Below, in pieces: positions 1 to 12,529 of a stretch of 64,000 nt of DNA. Origin of the DNA: Akkermansia sp. Lineage in GTDB: Bacteria > Verrucomicrobiota > Verrucomicrobiia > Verrucomicrobiales > Akkermansiaceae. Made by a program: the position numbers and the translations under genes. The notes beneath the pieces are model-generated. The model made no database searches. It had not been told where the DNA came from and saw nothing but the letters and a program-made list of their open reading frames with translations. The stretch is from the NCBI GenBank assembly GCA_017546445.1, contig JAFYWX010000016.1, positions 55,283 through 119,282 of the forward strand. Direction: 5' to 3'. Positions within the stretch are counted from its first letter, which is position 1, and each line of letters opens with the position of its first letter.

Positions 1-1
1 C

Positions 2-1618
2 TGGATTCTACACCCCACCTGCTGTATGCAGGAGCTGCTGCGCCGCCAGAACCTCATCGCCGGGTTCCTGAAGGAACCGTTCCTGATGTCGGAGCTGCGC
101 AACTCCTTCAAGGGAGTGCGCGATACGGAGCGTCTGGTCTCCCGCTTGTCGCAAGGTGCCGGCAATGCCCGCGACCTGCTGGCCCTGGGCACCTCTCTGG
201 CGCACCTTCCCGCCATTGTGGATGACCTGGCCGCCCTGCAGCAGCATGAGGCGCTCTTCACCCCGATTCTTGAGCGTCTGGGCAATTTCGAGGAACTTAC
301 CGAGCTGCTCACCAGCGCCGTAGTGGATGAACCGCCCATCACCATCAAGGAAGGCGGCATGATTCGCGATGGCTACAACGAACAGCTGGATGAGCTGCGC
401 GCCGCCTCCCGCGAGGGCAAGGACTGGCTGGCCGCCCTGGAGGCCCGCGAACGAGCCGCCACCGGCATCGATTCCCTTAAAATCCGCTACAACAACGTAT
501 TCGGTTACTACATCGAGGTAACCAAGGCCAATTTCTCCAAGGTACCGCAGGACCGCTACGTGCGCAAGCAGACCCTGGCCAATGCAGAGCGCTTCGTGAC
601 CGATGAGCTCAAGAAGATGGAAGGCACCATTCTGGGGGCAGACGAACGCGCCCGCCAGCTGGAGTACGATTTATTCTGCAAACTGCGTGAGCAGGTAGCC
701 CTCTTCATCGACCGCATCCAATGCACCTCCGAAGCCCTGGCCGAGATGGACGTGCTGCTGGCACTGGCAGAAACAGCCCAGCGATACCGCTACTGCCGCC
801 CCACGCTGGACATGAGCCGCGACCTGCACATTGTCAATGGACGCCACCCGGTCATCGAACAGGTGCAGACAGACATCTCCTTCGTGCCGAATGATACGGA
901 GATGGAGGCCAATTCTCAGCGCGTGCTCATTCTCACCGGCCCTAACATGGCCGGCAAGAGCACCTACATCCGCCAGGTAGCCCTCATCACCCTCATGGCG
1001 CAGATTGGCTCATACGTACCGGCAGATTCCGCCCGTATCGGCCTGGTAGACCGCATTTTTTGCCGCGTAGGCGCCAGCGATGATATCGCCCGCGGCCAAT
1101 CCACCTTCATGGTGGAAATGAGCGAAACGGCCCTCATCCTGAACAATGCCACCGACCGTTCTCTGGTCATTCTGGACGAAATCGGCCGAGGCACCGCCAC
1201 CTTCGACGGCCTCTCCATTGCCTGGGCAGTGGCAGAGCACCTGCACGACGTGCTGGGTTCCCGCACTCTCTTCGCCACCCATTACCACGAAATGGTAGAC
1301 CTGGAGCACACCCACCCCGCCGTGAGCAACTGGCATGTGGAGGTGCGCGAATGGAAGGATGAAATCGTCTTCCTCCGCAAGGTACTACCCGGACCCGCAG
1401 ATAAATCCTACGGCATTCAGGTTGCACGTCTTGCAGGCTTACCTGCCCCCATTATCGACCGAGCCAAGCAGATTCTCACCCACCTGGAAATGAGCGCTGG
1501 TGCCCGCGAGCCCAAGGCAGCCCGCCGCAAGCGCGCCCGCGAGAGCGGCCTCCCCTGCGCAGAGGAAGCCGATGTAGCCCAGCTGGATATGTTCAGCATG
1601 CTCGATGAGGGTATCTGA
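2..1618 (+). CDS. mutS: DNA mismatch repair ATPase MutS (5' end outside window)
   Basis: MutS recognises base mismatches as a dimer and signals to MutL through its ATPase. The reading frame is open from base 2, so the mismatch-binding N-terminal domain lies upstream of the window; what is here is core, clamp and ATPase. Counting from the first in-window Met (base 26), the Walker A motif GPNMAGKST is near residue 305, followed by the family signatures GQSTFMVEM and DEIGRGTATFDGLSIAWA (Walker B plus signature) and FATHYHEM. The C-terminus carries QLDMF, which fits a beta-clamp binding motif. Nothing looks broken. The next gene has its own promoter. Confidence 0.97.
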   Translation, partial: WILHPTCCMQELLRRQNLIAGFLKEPFLMSELRNSFKGVRDTERLVSRLSQGAGNARDLLALGTSLAHLPAIVDDLAALQQHEALFTPILERLGNFEELTELLTSAVVDEPPITIKEGGMIRDGYNEQLDELRAASREGKDWLAALEARERAATGIDSLKIRYNNVFGYYIEVTKANFSKVPQDRYVRKQTLANAERFVTDELKKMEGTILGADERARQLEYDLFCKLREQVALFIDRIQCTSEALAEMDVLLALAETAQRYRYCRPTLDMSRDLHIVNGRHPVIEQVQTDISFVPNDTEMEANSQRVLILTGPNMAGKSTYIRQVALITLMAQIGSYVPADSARIGLVDRIFCRVGASDDIARGQSTFMVEMSETALILNNATDRSLVILDEIGRGTATFDGLSIAWAVAEHLHDVLGSRTLFATHYHEMVDLEHTHPAVSNWHVEVREWKDEIVFLRKVLPGPADKSYGIQVARLAGLPAPIIDRAKQILTHLEMSAGAREPKAARRKRARESGLPCAEEADVAQLDMFSMLDEGI

Positions 1619-1661
1619 TGCTGTTCGCACCGCAAAAGTAAGGAGTTTCCCAAAAATGAGC

Positions 1662-1689
1662 TTGACTTACAGCGCTGCTGGCATATACT
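1662..1689 (+). promoter_or_regulatory. sigma70-type promoter for the small secreted protein
   Basis: TTGACT (1662-1667), 16-base spacer, TATACT (1684-1689). The predicted transcript starts about 15 bases before the ATG at 1712; no Shine-Dalgarno sequence is visible in that leader. Confidence 0.7.
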
Positions 1690-1711
1690 TGAACTGTCAT
1701 TTAACTTGCGT

Positions 1712-2044
1712 ATGAAAACTCTTTCCCTTGCCACCCTCCTCGTTCTGGCTGCAGCAGCTGTGCAGGCTGCCCCCATTGTGCAGACAAAGGATCTTTCGGA
1801 AGACGTTCTGAAAGGCATTGCCACTGACCGCCAGAAGGCCAGCATCGACAGCTATAACAAGGCCGTAGCCCGCGCGGAGAAGAACCGCGAGAAGGCCATG
1901 AAGGAAATCAAGAAGATTACCCGCGAGAACGATGCCGGCATGAAGAAGACCATCCAGCGCCGCCAGCTGAACACCATGCTGCCCCCCTGCGAGCGCACCC
2001 CGGAAAGCCCCCGCTCCCCGCGTGACCTCCATATCCGCTACTGA
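1712..2044 (+). CDS. Small secreted, charged helical protein of unknown function
   Basis: 110 residues. An in-frame TTG lies two codons upstream, but the ATG at 1712 opens a textbook signal peptide (MKTLSLATLLVLAAAAVQA, then AP), so I start there. The mature part is rich in Lys/Glu/Arg (for example KAVARAEKNREKAMKEIKK) and should be largely helical, possibly a coiled coil; the tail is Pro/Arg-rich and contains one Cys (PPCERTPESPRSPR). I do not recognise a family. It stands alone between mutS and an acyltransferase gene, with its own promoter and terminator, so it is probably monocistronic. The signal peptide predicts a periplasmic or exported location. Confidence 0.75.
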   Translation: MKTLSLATLLVLAAAAVQAAPIVQTKDLSEDVLKGIATDRQKASIDSYNKAVARAEKNREKAMKEIKKITRENDAGMKKTIQRRQLNTMLPPCERTPESPRSPRDLHIRY

Positions 2045-2068
2045 TTTTCCTCATTTCCTTATTTCCCG

Positions 2069-2101
2069 GGCAGGAGGCGCACAGCGTTTCCTGCCTTTTT
2101 T
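2069..2101 (+). terminator. Rho-independent terminator
   Basis: GGCAGGA (2069-2075) pairs with TCCTGCC (2089-2095) and is followed by six T. It ends the small secreted-protein gene. Confidence 0.8.
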
Positions 2102-2124
2102 ATACGATTCAGCCTGCTTTATGC

Positions 2125-2152
2125 TTGAAAAACATGCATTTTGTGAGATAAT
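2125..2152 (+). promoter_or_regulatory. Promoter of the MFS-acyltransferase gene
   Basis: TTGAAA (2125-2130), 16-base spacer, GATAAT (2147-2152), 20 bases before the ATG at 2173. Confidence 0.6.
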
Positions 2153-2172
2153 GAGTCTGGATTACTCATCTT

Positions 2173-4881
2173 ATGGCTGACGAAGAAGAGGATTTTTACA
2201 AAGAGCCGACCCGCAAGGAATGGACCGGATTCTGGACGCTTGTAGCGGTTCAGGCGCAGAATGCCTTTAATGAAAAGGCCGTACAATTTTTGTTGATACC
2301 GCTGGGCGTATGGCTCTGGCAGGCAAGCGGAAGCACCCTGGAATACATTCTGGGTGCCATTTTCGTGCTGCCGTACATCTTATTTTCACCGCTCTCGGGG
2401 TGGATATCCGACTGTTTCTGCAAGACCCGCATTGTGCAGGTCATGAGCGCGCTGCAGATAATCATCATGAGCTGCATGCTGTTCTGCTTCTGCCAGCGAG
2501 ATATGGAAGCCTCCATCATGTGGTTCGCCATCTTCGCAATCCAGGCCACCATTCTCTCCCCTGCCAAGAAAGGCATCGTCAAGGATCTGCTGGGCTCCAA
2601 GTATATCGGCTTCGGCTCCGGCATCATTGAAATGAGCCTGGTATTTGTGCTGCTGCTGGCCCAGATTGGCGTATTCTTCCTGTTCTCCTATCTGATGTCG
2701 TATTTCGAACAGAAACCGGAACAGTTTTTCGCAGATATCCCTTTCATTTCGGGCAAAGGCATCGCCCCCGGGGAATACAAGGAACAGCTGCTGGGCTGGC
2801 TGACCGTCATTCTCCCCACGGCAGGCTTCATCATCCTGGCATGTCTGGTGCTGGCAGCCTCCTTCCTGCTGCCCTCCTACCCGGCCAAGCAACACAGGCC
2901 CTTCAGCTGGAGCCTCTTCTATGAGCATTTCGGCCAGATTAAATACCTGTGGAAAGACCGTCTGCTGCGACTCAGCGAGCTGGGCATTGCCTATTTCTGG
3001 TGCCTTGCCGGCTCCCTGTTCCTGATTCTGATTCAGATTGCCAAGGGCATGCAGGCAGCCGACCCGAATGTAGACTTCTCGCTGGAATGCGGTATCCTGA
3101 TGGCCTGGATGACCGGCGGCGTGGTATTAGGCGGCGTGGTGGCCTCCCAGCTCTGCAAAGGCAAGAACGAACTGGGGCTCATACCCTTTGGCGCCATCGG
3201 CATCACGGTCTGCACCCTGTTGCTCACCATTTTTGACGTCAACACCTACATCAGCAACACGCTGCTGGCGCTCACCGGCGCCTTTGGTGCCGCCTACCTG
3301 GTACCGCTGAACGCATTCCTGCAGGACAACTGCGACCCCAGCAACCGCGGCAACATCATCGCCGCCGGCAACCTCATTGATAACCTCATGGGTCTTTTTG
3401 CCGTGGCGCTCATGTGGGTGATGCACGAGGTGTTCCATGCCTCCCCTCAGCAGCAGTTCTTCGTGCTGTTCGTGATGAGCTTCTTCATCCTGATTTGCTC
3501 ATTACGTCTCATCCCCCAGGAATTCATTCGTATGATTGGCATCTGGTGCCTGCAGCTGGTATACCGCCCGCGCACCATCAATCTGGAGCGTCTTCCCATG
3601 CGCGGTGGCGCGCTGCTGGTGGTGAACCATGTCACCTACGCGGATGCCCTTTTCCTGACCATGGTATGCCCGCGCACCGTGCGTTTCATTGTGGCAGAGG
3701 AATTCATGGCCATGCGTCTGCTGGGCTGGGCACTGGAAATCTTCAACTCCCTGCCCATTTCCACCCGCAACCCGCGTGAAACCATTATCAAGGCAGCGCG
3801 CGCCATTGAGAACGGCGATATCATCTGCATCTTCCCGGAAGGCCAGCTCACGCGCAGCGGCTGCCTCACCCCCATCCGCCGCGGCATGGAAATGATTGCC
3901 CGCCGCGCCAAGGCCCCCATCATTCCGGTGTATATGGACGGGCTCTGGGGCAGTATCTTCTCCTTTTCCCGCAACCGTTTCTTCACCAAGCTGCCCAAGA
4001 CGCTCAATTATAATTTCACGGTAGCCTTCGGAGCCCCGCTCGACCCGGATACATTCACCAGCCGCACGGTGCTGCGTGCCTTCCGCGAACTTTCGGCCAC
4101 CTGTCTGGAAACGGCAGAAGACATCAGCCGCGAAGGCCTTATCCGCATGCTGGAGGAACGTGGCACCAAATCACTGGTATTCTACCCCGGAGGTTCACTC
4201 ACGGCTATTCAGATTGCAGCTGCCCTTATCAGCCGGCAGGCAGATGAGCAGTTCCCCCCGCTGGCCCGCAAGTGGCTGCAGCTGCTCATCGACGGCACGG
4301 AGGACCTGCTTGCGCTGCACAGATACTGGCTGAACGTGTGCCAGGTGCGCCGCGTCAATGCCCTCAAGGAGGGCCGCCACCACCTGCTCACCACCGTGGG
4401 CCATGGCGAGCCCCAGGAGCTGGTGCTGGCCGTGCTCTGGCCGCTGATTACCCGCACACCGGTGCATCTCATCGAAAGCCCGCAGGAAACGTTGGACACC
4501 GCAATCTCCCAGATTGTGGGTGGTGCCCACATGCGCCGCATTCTGCTCACCACCATTCCGCCGCGCCAGATTCCGTTCTACGATTTCAGCGGCGCTCCGG
4601 CTATATCCACCCCTAACATGCGCTGGCGCCCCTGCCTCTGCACGCCCATGGGCAATATCATCTCCATGAGCATGTGCCACAGCGTGTTCAAGATGAGCGA
4701 CGGCACCATCCAGCTGGGTGTGCGCCCGCGTACGCGCGGCCTGCTCCTGCCGGGCTACCGCGTGGAAACACCGGCAGAGGGTTCCACCGCCATCATCAGC
4801 GCACCTTCCCTGCGCACGGAATACACCCTGCCATCGCACATTTACCTGGATGAGAGCGGCTTCCTGGCCGAGCTCTCCTGA
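2173..4881 (+). CDS. MFS transporter / PlsC-type acyltransferase fusion with degenerate AMP-binding tail
   Basis: 902 residues. Residues ~15-440 form a 12-helix MFS module resembling the lysophospholipid flippase LplT; ~460-650 is a lysophosphatidic/lysophospholipid acyltransferase with NHVTYAD (HX4D, ~485) and FPEGQLTRSG (~553). The order matches LplT-Aas fusions, in which lysophospholipid is flipped inward and reacylated. In full-length Aas proteins a ~430-residue acyl-ACP synthetase follows; here only ~250 residues remain (GHGEPQELVLAVLWPLI and neighbours) and I cannot find the SGTTGxPKG-type ATP loop, so the third domain is probably not an active synthetase. Role by homology: recycling of inner-membrane lysophospholipids. 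It has its own promoter and terminator. Confidence 0.85.
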   Translation: MADEEEDFYKEPTRKEWTGFWTLVAVQAQNAFNEKAVQFLLIPLGVWLWQASGSTLEYILGAIFVLPYILFSPLSGWISDCFCKTRIVQVMSALQIIIMSCMLFCFCQRDMEASIMWFAIFAIQATILSPAKKGIVKDLLGSKYIGFGSGIIEMSLVFVLLLAQIGVFFLFSYLMSYFEQKPEQFFADIPFISGKGIAPGEYKEQLLGWLTVILPTAGFIILACLVLAASFLLPSYPAKQHRPFSWSLFYEHFGQIKYLWKDRLLRLSELGIAYFWCLAGSLFLILIQIAKGMQAADPNVDFSLECGILMAWMTGGVVLGGVVASQLCKGKNELGLIPFGAIGITVCTLLLTIFDVNTYISNTLLALTGAFGAAYLVPLNAFLQDNCDPSNRGNIIAAGNLIDNLMGLFAVALMWVMHEVFHASPQQQFFVLFVMSFFILICSLRLIPQEFIRMIGIWCLQLVYRPRTINLERLPMRGGALLVVNHVTYADALFLTMVCPRTVRFIVAEEFMAMRLLGWALEIFNSLPISTRNPRETIIKAARAIENGDIICIFPEGQLTRSGCLTPIRRGMEMIARRAKAPIIPVYMDGLWGSIFSFSRNRFFTKLPKTLNYNFTVAFGAPLDPDTFTSRTVLRAFRELSATCLETAEDISREGLIRMLEERGTKSLVFYPGGSLTAIQIAAALISRQADEQFPPLARKWLQLLIDGTEDLLALHRYWLNVCQVRRVNALKEGRHHLLTTVGHGEPQELVLAVLWPLITRTPVHLIESPQETLDTAISQIVGGAHMRRILLTTIPPRQIPFYDFSGAPAISTPNMRWRPCLCTPMGNIISMSMCHSVFKMSDGTIQLGVRPRTRGLLLPGYRVETPAEGSTAIISAPSLRTEYTLPSHIYLDESGFLAELS

Positions 4882-4896
4882 GCCTGATAACTTTTA

Positions 4897-4926
4897 CGGC
4901 TGCCGGAAACGGCAGCCGATTTTTTT
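4897..4926 (+). terminator. Strong rho-independent terminator with GAAA tetraloop
   Basis: CGGCTGCCG (4897-4905) pairs perfectly with CGGCAGCCG (4910-4918) around a GAAA loop, then AT and a T run. It ends the MFS-acyltransferase gene and separates it from the convergent argA-like gene. Confidence 0.9.
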
Positions 4927-4956
4927 CTGTACCGAGCAGAACCAGCAGCGCTCTTC

Positions 4957-6024
4957 TTACAATTCCCGGCCAAAGACACCGGAGGTACGCCCGCTGGATT
5001 CCAGAATCTGCAGACGGGCAGCCGGCAGCACGGTACGCGGCAGCGGGGCATACTTCATACGGTCTCGGAAATAGGCTACCGCACTCTGGGAAATGGCAAA
5101 GATACGGGAGAAGCCCTGCTCGCGGGCCTTATCCTCCACAAAACGGCACATGGCCTTGCCATAGCCACGACCCTCGTAGTTTTTCTTGATAAACAGGCAG
5201 CCCAGCTCTGCGCAGGAATCCTCGGGATAGGGATAGAGCGCCACGCAGCCCACAATAGTGTCATCCAGGGTGTAGACGTAATAGCTCTGCAGGTGCTCAC
5301 AGATGCTCTCGTAATCGCGATGCACCAGCTTGGCATCGGCAATGCTGCGGGCAATCATGGAAAGCAGCTCGGGGATATCTTCCTCACGCAGGGGGCGAAT
5401 TTCGCGGTAAGAGTCGGTGTGCACCATGGTGCCCACACCTTCCTCTGAGAACAACTCATCCAGCAGCACACCACGGCTGCGGCCATCCAGCAGGTGCACA
5501 CGCGGCACGCCCAGGCGGCATACTTCTGCAGCCTGGCTCAACAGCTCAGGATGCGTGCATTCTGCCAGCTGCGCGGCCACCTCACGCTCCGGCACGGAAA
5601 AGATAGGCTGCCCCTCGCGGGTGGGGATACCGCCCTCCAGCAGGCAGATGTACTTAGCTGCGCCCAGCTCCTGCGCCAGGCTCACGCTGGCAGCATCAAA
5701 CGGCCCCTCACTACCGGAAGCCACAATGGCCACCTGGCGGCGCTCCACAATCTCGCGCACGCGGGCCACAGCAGGTGCACCCTCAGTCAGCGCCAGCTCT
5801 GCCAGCGCCGCGTGCATCTCGCACTCCCCTGCCCGGTGTGCAAGGGAGGCGGCATCCGCGCCCTCTGCCACCAGCACAAGGCGCACGCCTACCTCATGCA
5901 GAGCATCGGAATCCAGCAGAGCATCCACCAGTTCCTCTGCCCGCAGCAGGCCGGCCGCCACATGCACCACAAACAGGCGGCCGCAGAAATAAGGCACATA
6001 CTCCAGCGCAGAACGGACATTCAT
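4957..6024 (-). CDS. argA: N-acetylglutamate synthase, ArgA-like, with reduced kinase-like domain
   Basis: Transfers acetyl from acetyl-CoA to glutamate, the first step of arginine synthesis. 355 residues against ~440 for E. coli ArgA. The C-terminal GNAT domain is intact (AELGCLFIKKNYEGRGYGKAM is the acetyl-CoA loop region; SQSAVAYFRDRMKYAPL follows), and the ArgA-specific linker GVPRVHLLDGRSRGVLLDELFSEEGVGTMV is clear. The N-terminal amino-acid-kinase-like domain is shortened and lacks the usual GG(E/K) loop, so it probably cannot bind a nucleotide and serves, if anything, in assembly or arginine sensing. An in-frame upstream Met at 6135 would overlap secA; the start MNVRSALEYVPYF at 6024 is 46 bases after the secA stop, suggesting cotranscription. 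Confidence 0.82.
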   Translation of the reverse strand: MNVRSALEYVPYFCGRLFVVHVAAGLLRAEELVDALLDSDALHEVGVRLVLVAEGADAASLAHRAGECEMHAALAELALTEGAPAVARVREIVERRQVAIVASGSEGPFDAASVSLAQELGAAKYICLLEGGIPTREGQPIFSVPEREVAAQLAECTHPELLSQAAEVCRLGVPRVHLLDGRSRGVLLDELFSEEGVGTMVHTDSYREIRPLREEDIPELLSMIARSIADAKLVHRDYESICEHLQSYYVYTLDDTIVGCVALYPYPEDSCAELGCLFIKKNYEGRGYGKAMCRFVEDKAREQGFSRIFAISQSAVAYFRDRMKYAPLPRTVLPAARLQILESSGRTSGVFGREL

Positions 6025-6070
6025 AACAGTTCGAACCAGATTGCCAGAGTATGTGCCTCGATTATTAAAC

Positions 6071-9454
<3,384 letters not shown>

Positions 9455-9522
9455 ATCAGAAAACTTTCAGAAAATATCAGATGACAGTCCACCACGCCCG
9501 CGCACGCGGCATGCGGTTCGCG

Positions 9523-9551
9523 ATTGTAGCACAAGCTCCAATCTTTGGCAA
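9523..9551 (-). promoter_or_regulatory. secA promoter
   Basis: On the minus strand TTGCCA (9546-9551), 17-base spacer, TACAAT (9523-9528). This gives a leader of roughly 60 bases, one of the few longer leaders in the window. Confidence 0.65.
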
Positions 9552-9581
9552 GCCAATGTCTACCTATGAAGCAAATATGAC

Positions 9582-10808
9582 TCAATCTCCAGCCCCTGCA
9601 CCGGCATCCCGATAGCTGGACCAGATATAGCGAGTGAAAAGTACCTTCAGGGAAGCTGTGAGCGGCACAGCCAGCAGGGCGCCAACCACGCCGCCGATGA
9701 CGAAGCTCCAGAAGAGCACGGAGAACATGATGGTGAGGTCGTGCATCTTCACACGGCTGCCCAGGATGCGCGGCTGCAGCACCCAGCCATCGAACTGGCT
9801 CACACAGGCAAAAATGGCACTTACAATGACCACATGGCTCACATCATGCCAGGTGAACCAGGCAATGAGCACCGCGGGAATCCAGGTCCCAATCATACCC
9901 AGGTAGGGAATCACACCCAGCAGAGCAGCAGCGGCGGCAATCGTGACCGCATACGGCAAGCCCATAATCTTCAGCGCAATAGCCAGAATAATACCATCAA
10001 TCACGCTCACCAGCATCTGACCGCGCACAAAGGAAATGATGTAGTCATTGATTTCCTGCAGGGTTCCCACCACTTCCTCACGGAAGACGGAGCGGCGGAT
10101 AGGAAGCATCGTGTGCCAGTTCTTCGCTATGCTGGCACTTTCCAGCAGGAAATAGAACAGGAATACCGGCACCATGATGGCACCGATAAGTACCATCGAC
10201 AAGCCGGAAAGCGCCCGGGTTCCCGCCGTGAGCCAGGCGAGGCCCTTTTCGGTGAGATACGATGAATTAAAGCTCAGAATAGCGGTCAGCTTACCCTCAT
10301 AAGTTGTTTCCTGGGAAAGATTCTCGTAATCCTCCAACGGCAACTCGGATGCACGGGCATCCTTGAGCATCTTACCGTACAGCATATCAATCCCCCTCTG
10401 CAGCAGTCGATTTTCAGCCAGTTGAGCCTTGCCGCCCTCCACGGCGCTCACCAGAATCTGCTCGCGTTTGGAAATCAACTCACCGGTCTGATTCACCAGC
10501 GGCGGCACAATCGTGAGCCCCAGCCCCACCAGCATCACACCAGCAACCGCCATGACCGACACCACGGCCCACACGCGTTTCTTGATACGCTTCTGCACCA
10601 ACGCCACACAGGGAGACAGAATATAAGCAAAGAAACCGGCAATCACCACAGGCAGAAGCACCGGCTCCAGCGCCACAAACAACGCCCCCAGACCAAAAAG
10701 CAAGCCACAGACCAGTATCACCACCACAGCCAGGGCAATCCCGGTAAGCGCAGCCCAACAAATTTGCCGTTGAAAAATTGTAGGTACGTCCCTATCCTGA
10801 AGCTTCAT
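9582..10808 (-). CDS. AI-2E family (PerM/YdiK-type) membrane permease
   Basis: 408 residues with two helices near the N-terminus (~20-65), a helix at ~80-100, an extramembrane segment (~105-200), and a C-terminal block of five or more helices (~210-395) containing the family-typical GVIPYLGMIGTWIPAVL and WVLQPRILGSRVKMHDL. Members of the family have been proposed to export the quorum signal AI-2 or to act as ion antiporters; the substrate cannot be read from sequence. It is the last gene of a four-gene minus-strand operon (lpxA, HAD phosphatase, small membrane protein, this gene) with only 15 bases to the preceding stop. Confidence 0.85.
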   Translation of the reverse strand: MKLQDRDVPTIFQRQICWAALTGIALAVVVILVCGLLFGLGALFVALEPVLLPVVIAGFFAYILSPCVALVQKRIKKRVWAVVSVMAVAGVMLVGLGLTIVPPLVNQTGELISKREQILVSAVEGGKAQLAENRLLQRGIDMLYGKMLKDARASELPLEDYENLSQETTYEGKLTAILSFNSSYLTEKGLAWLTAGTRALSGLSMVLIGAIMVPVFLFYFLLESASIAKNWHTMLPIRRSVFREEVVGTLQEINDYIISFVRGQMLVSVIDGIILAIALKIMGLPYAVTIAAAAALLGVIPYLGMIGTWIPAVLIAWFTWHDVSHVVIVSAIFACVSQFDGWVLQPRILGSRVKMHDLTIMFSVLFWSFVIGGVVGALLAVPLTASLKVLFTRYIWSSYRDAGAGAGD

Positions 10809-10823
10809 GCCGGAATAATACCC

Positions 10824-11066
10824 TCATTCCGCCTTACCGTCAACGCCAAAAGCGCGCACCATCCGCACAATCTGCCAGAGAGACAGCGCAACCACCGCAG
10901 CGGAAACGCCTGACCAGCAGACATCGAGCACCCCACCGAAGCAGAGAAAAGCCACCGCCTCCAGCAGCAGAGCCTGGCAACGCACACCGATATCCGGCTG
11001 CCCCAGCACCGGCACCAGAAGCAGCACCGCCAGCACCACCCGCAGCGTGACGTACAAATACTTCAT
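10824..11066 (-). CDS. Small hydrophobic membrane protein, unknown
   Basis: 80 residues, MKYLYVTLRVVLAVLLLVPVL at the start and two further hydrophobic stretches, so two or three membrane helices and a short charged tail. Its ATG overlaps the stop of the upstream phosphatase gene (ATGA), and its stop is 15 bases before the AI-2E permease start, which is the main reason to call it real. No family recognised. Confidence 0.65.
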   Translation of the reverse strand: MKYLYVTLRVVLAVLLLVPVLGQPDIGVRCQALLLEAVAFLCFGGVLDVCWSGVSAAVVALSLWQIVRMVRAFGVDGKAE

Positions 11067-11734
11067 TCACCCAGCAAGTGAGCCGCCAGCTCTGCCATCG
11101 TTTCGCAAACCGGTGCAGGCCAGGCCCGCAGAGCAGCCGGGTCAGCGGCATACCCCCAACCCACCAGCACCAGCCCGGTGCCGGCATTTTCCGCGCAGCG
11201 GGCATCAAAGAGCGAATCCCCCACCAGGGTTATTTCCGAAGGAGAAATGCCCCACTTCTCCGCAATATGGTGCATGGAAGCCGGATTCGGTTTGCGGGGA
11301 TAGGCCGGGGTATACCCCAGCACCACATCAAAAGGCACCGTGGGGAAGATATGCCGCACCATGGGTTCCGTCACCTCATGTGGCTTATTGGAAAGCACCG
11401 CCATGCGCACCCCGGCGGCGGCCAGCTGTTCCAGCAGGGAAATGATACCATCATACGGGCGGGTGTACTCTTCCCCACACCAGCAGTCCGGGTACTCCCG
11501 GCGGAAAGCACCATGCACCGCCTCCAGCTCCTCCGCCGGTGCATCCGCGGCATCGGCATACCCAATCGCAGCAGCACACAGATTAGCAGCCCCGCGGCCT
11601 ATCATCCCGCGCACCTTTTCCGGCGCATGGATCGGATACCCGCAGGCAGATAAAGCACGGTTGATTCCCGCCGCTATACCGGGCAGGGAATCAACCAAAG
11701 TGCCATCCAGGTCAAAAACCAGATATTTTTTCAT
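11063..11734 (-). CDS. gph: HAD-family phosphatase, phosphoglycolate phosphatase-like
   Basis: 223 residues with the four HAD motifs: FDLDGTLVDSLPG (nucleophile Asp near residue 8), VLSNKP (motif II), the Lys in GYTPAYPRKPNP (motif III) and VGDSLFDARCAENAG (motif IV). The cap position and length fit the Gph/PGPase subgroup, which removes 2-phosphoglycolate formed during DNA repair, but HAD substrate specificity is hard to read from sequence. Start and stop overlap both neighbours (TAATG with lpxA, ATGA with the next gene), so translation is coupled through the operon. Confidence 0.85.
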   Translation of the reverse strand: MKKYLVFDLDGTLVDSLPGIAAGINRALSACGYPIHAPEKVRGMIGRGAANLCAAAIGYADAADAPAEELEAVHGAFRREYPDCWCGEEYTRPYDGIISLLEQLAAAGVRMAVLSNKPHEVTEPMVRHIFPTVPFDVVLGYTPAYPRKPNPASMHHIAEKWGISPSEITLVGDSLFDARCAENAGTGLVLVGWGYAADPAALRAWPAPVCETMAELAAHLLGE

Positions 11735-12522
11735 TAGCGGGCAAATCCGCGCTGGGAAGCACGCAGGAAATCTACCAGATACTTGATGTGAGTGTTGCTA
11801 CCGTACTTCTCATCACCCAGCACCTCAGCCAGCTTATCCTCCAGCTTATCCTTGTTGTCCTTGTGCAGGAACAACTTACGATATGCAAAGCGAATAGCGC
11901 GGATATCCTCATCCGAGAAACCGCGGCGGGAGAGGCCTACCTGATTCACCGCACGCAGTGCAGCCGGGGAACCCTCAGCTATCATATAGGGAGCCACATC
12001 CTGCACCACCTTGGCCATGGCGCCTACCATAGCATGGTCACCCACACGCACAAATTGATGCAAGCCTGCGCAACCGGAAACGATAACCCAGCTACCAATC
12101 TCGCAATGGCCGGCAGCAGCAGCAAAACCGGAGAAAATATTGTGATCACCCACATGGCATTCATGACCACAGTGAGAATGAATCAGGAAGTTGTTGTACG
12201 AGCCAATCACCGTGCGCAGGTCAGGTGCCGTGGAGCGGTTGATATTACAGTATTCACGGAAAACATTGTAGTCACCAATCTCCAGCGAGGTAGGCTCACC
12301 GGCATACTTCAAATCCTGAGTCTTGGTGCCAATGGTGGCAAAGGGGAAGAATTCATTTCCCTTGCCAATCCTGGACGGGCCACCAATCACCACATGACTG
12401 TGCAGCACGCAGCCTTCGCCCAGCTGAACATGCGGCCCTACCACACAATACGGCCCAATCTTGACGTCTTCGGCAATTTCGCAAGTCGGGTCAACAATAG
12501 CTGTCGGATGAATATCTGCCAT
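11734..12522 (-). CDS. lpxA: UDP-N-acetylglucosamine acyltransferase LpxA
   Basis: First committed step of lipid A synthesis: transfer of a 3-hydroxyacyl chain from ACP to UDP-GlcNAc in the cytoplasm. 262 residues, the same length as E. coli LpxA. The left-handed beta-helix hexapeptide repeats start at once (HPTAIVDPTCEIAEDVKIG), with QDLKYAGEPTSLEIGDYNVFREYCNI and the catalytic-His region SHCGHECHVG, then the helical C-terminal part (GLSRRGFSDEDIRAIRFAYR). It leads a four-gene operon but is not accompanied by lpxD, fabZ or lpxB, unlike the usual cluster. The predicted -10 box ends 7 bases before the ATG, so the mRNA may be leaderless. Confidence 0.96.
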   Translation of the reverse strand: MADIHPTAIVDPTCEIAEDVKIGPYCVVGPHVQLGEGCVLHSHVVIGGPSRIGKGNEFFPFATIGTKTQDLKYAGEPTSLEIGDYNVFREYCNINRSTAPDLRTVIGSYNNFLIHSHCGHECHVGDHNIFSGFAAAAGHCEIGSWVIVSGCAGLHQFVRVGDHAMVGAMAKVVQDVAPYMIAEGSPAALRAVNQVGLSRRGFSDEDIRAIRFAYRKLFLHKDNKDKLEDKLAEVLGDEKYGSNTHIKYLVDFLRASQRGFAR

Positions 12523-12529
12523 ATTCCGT

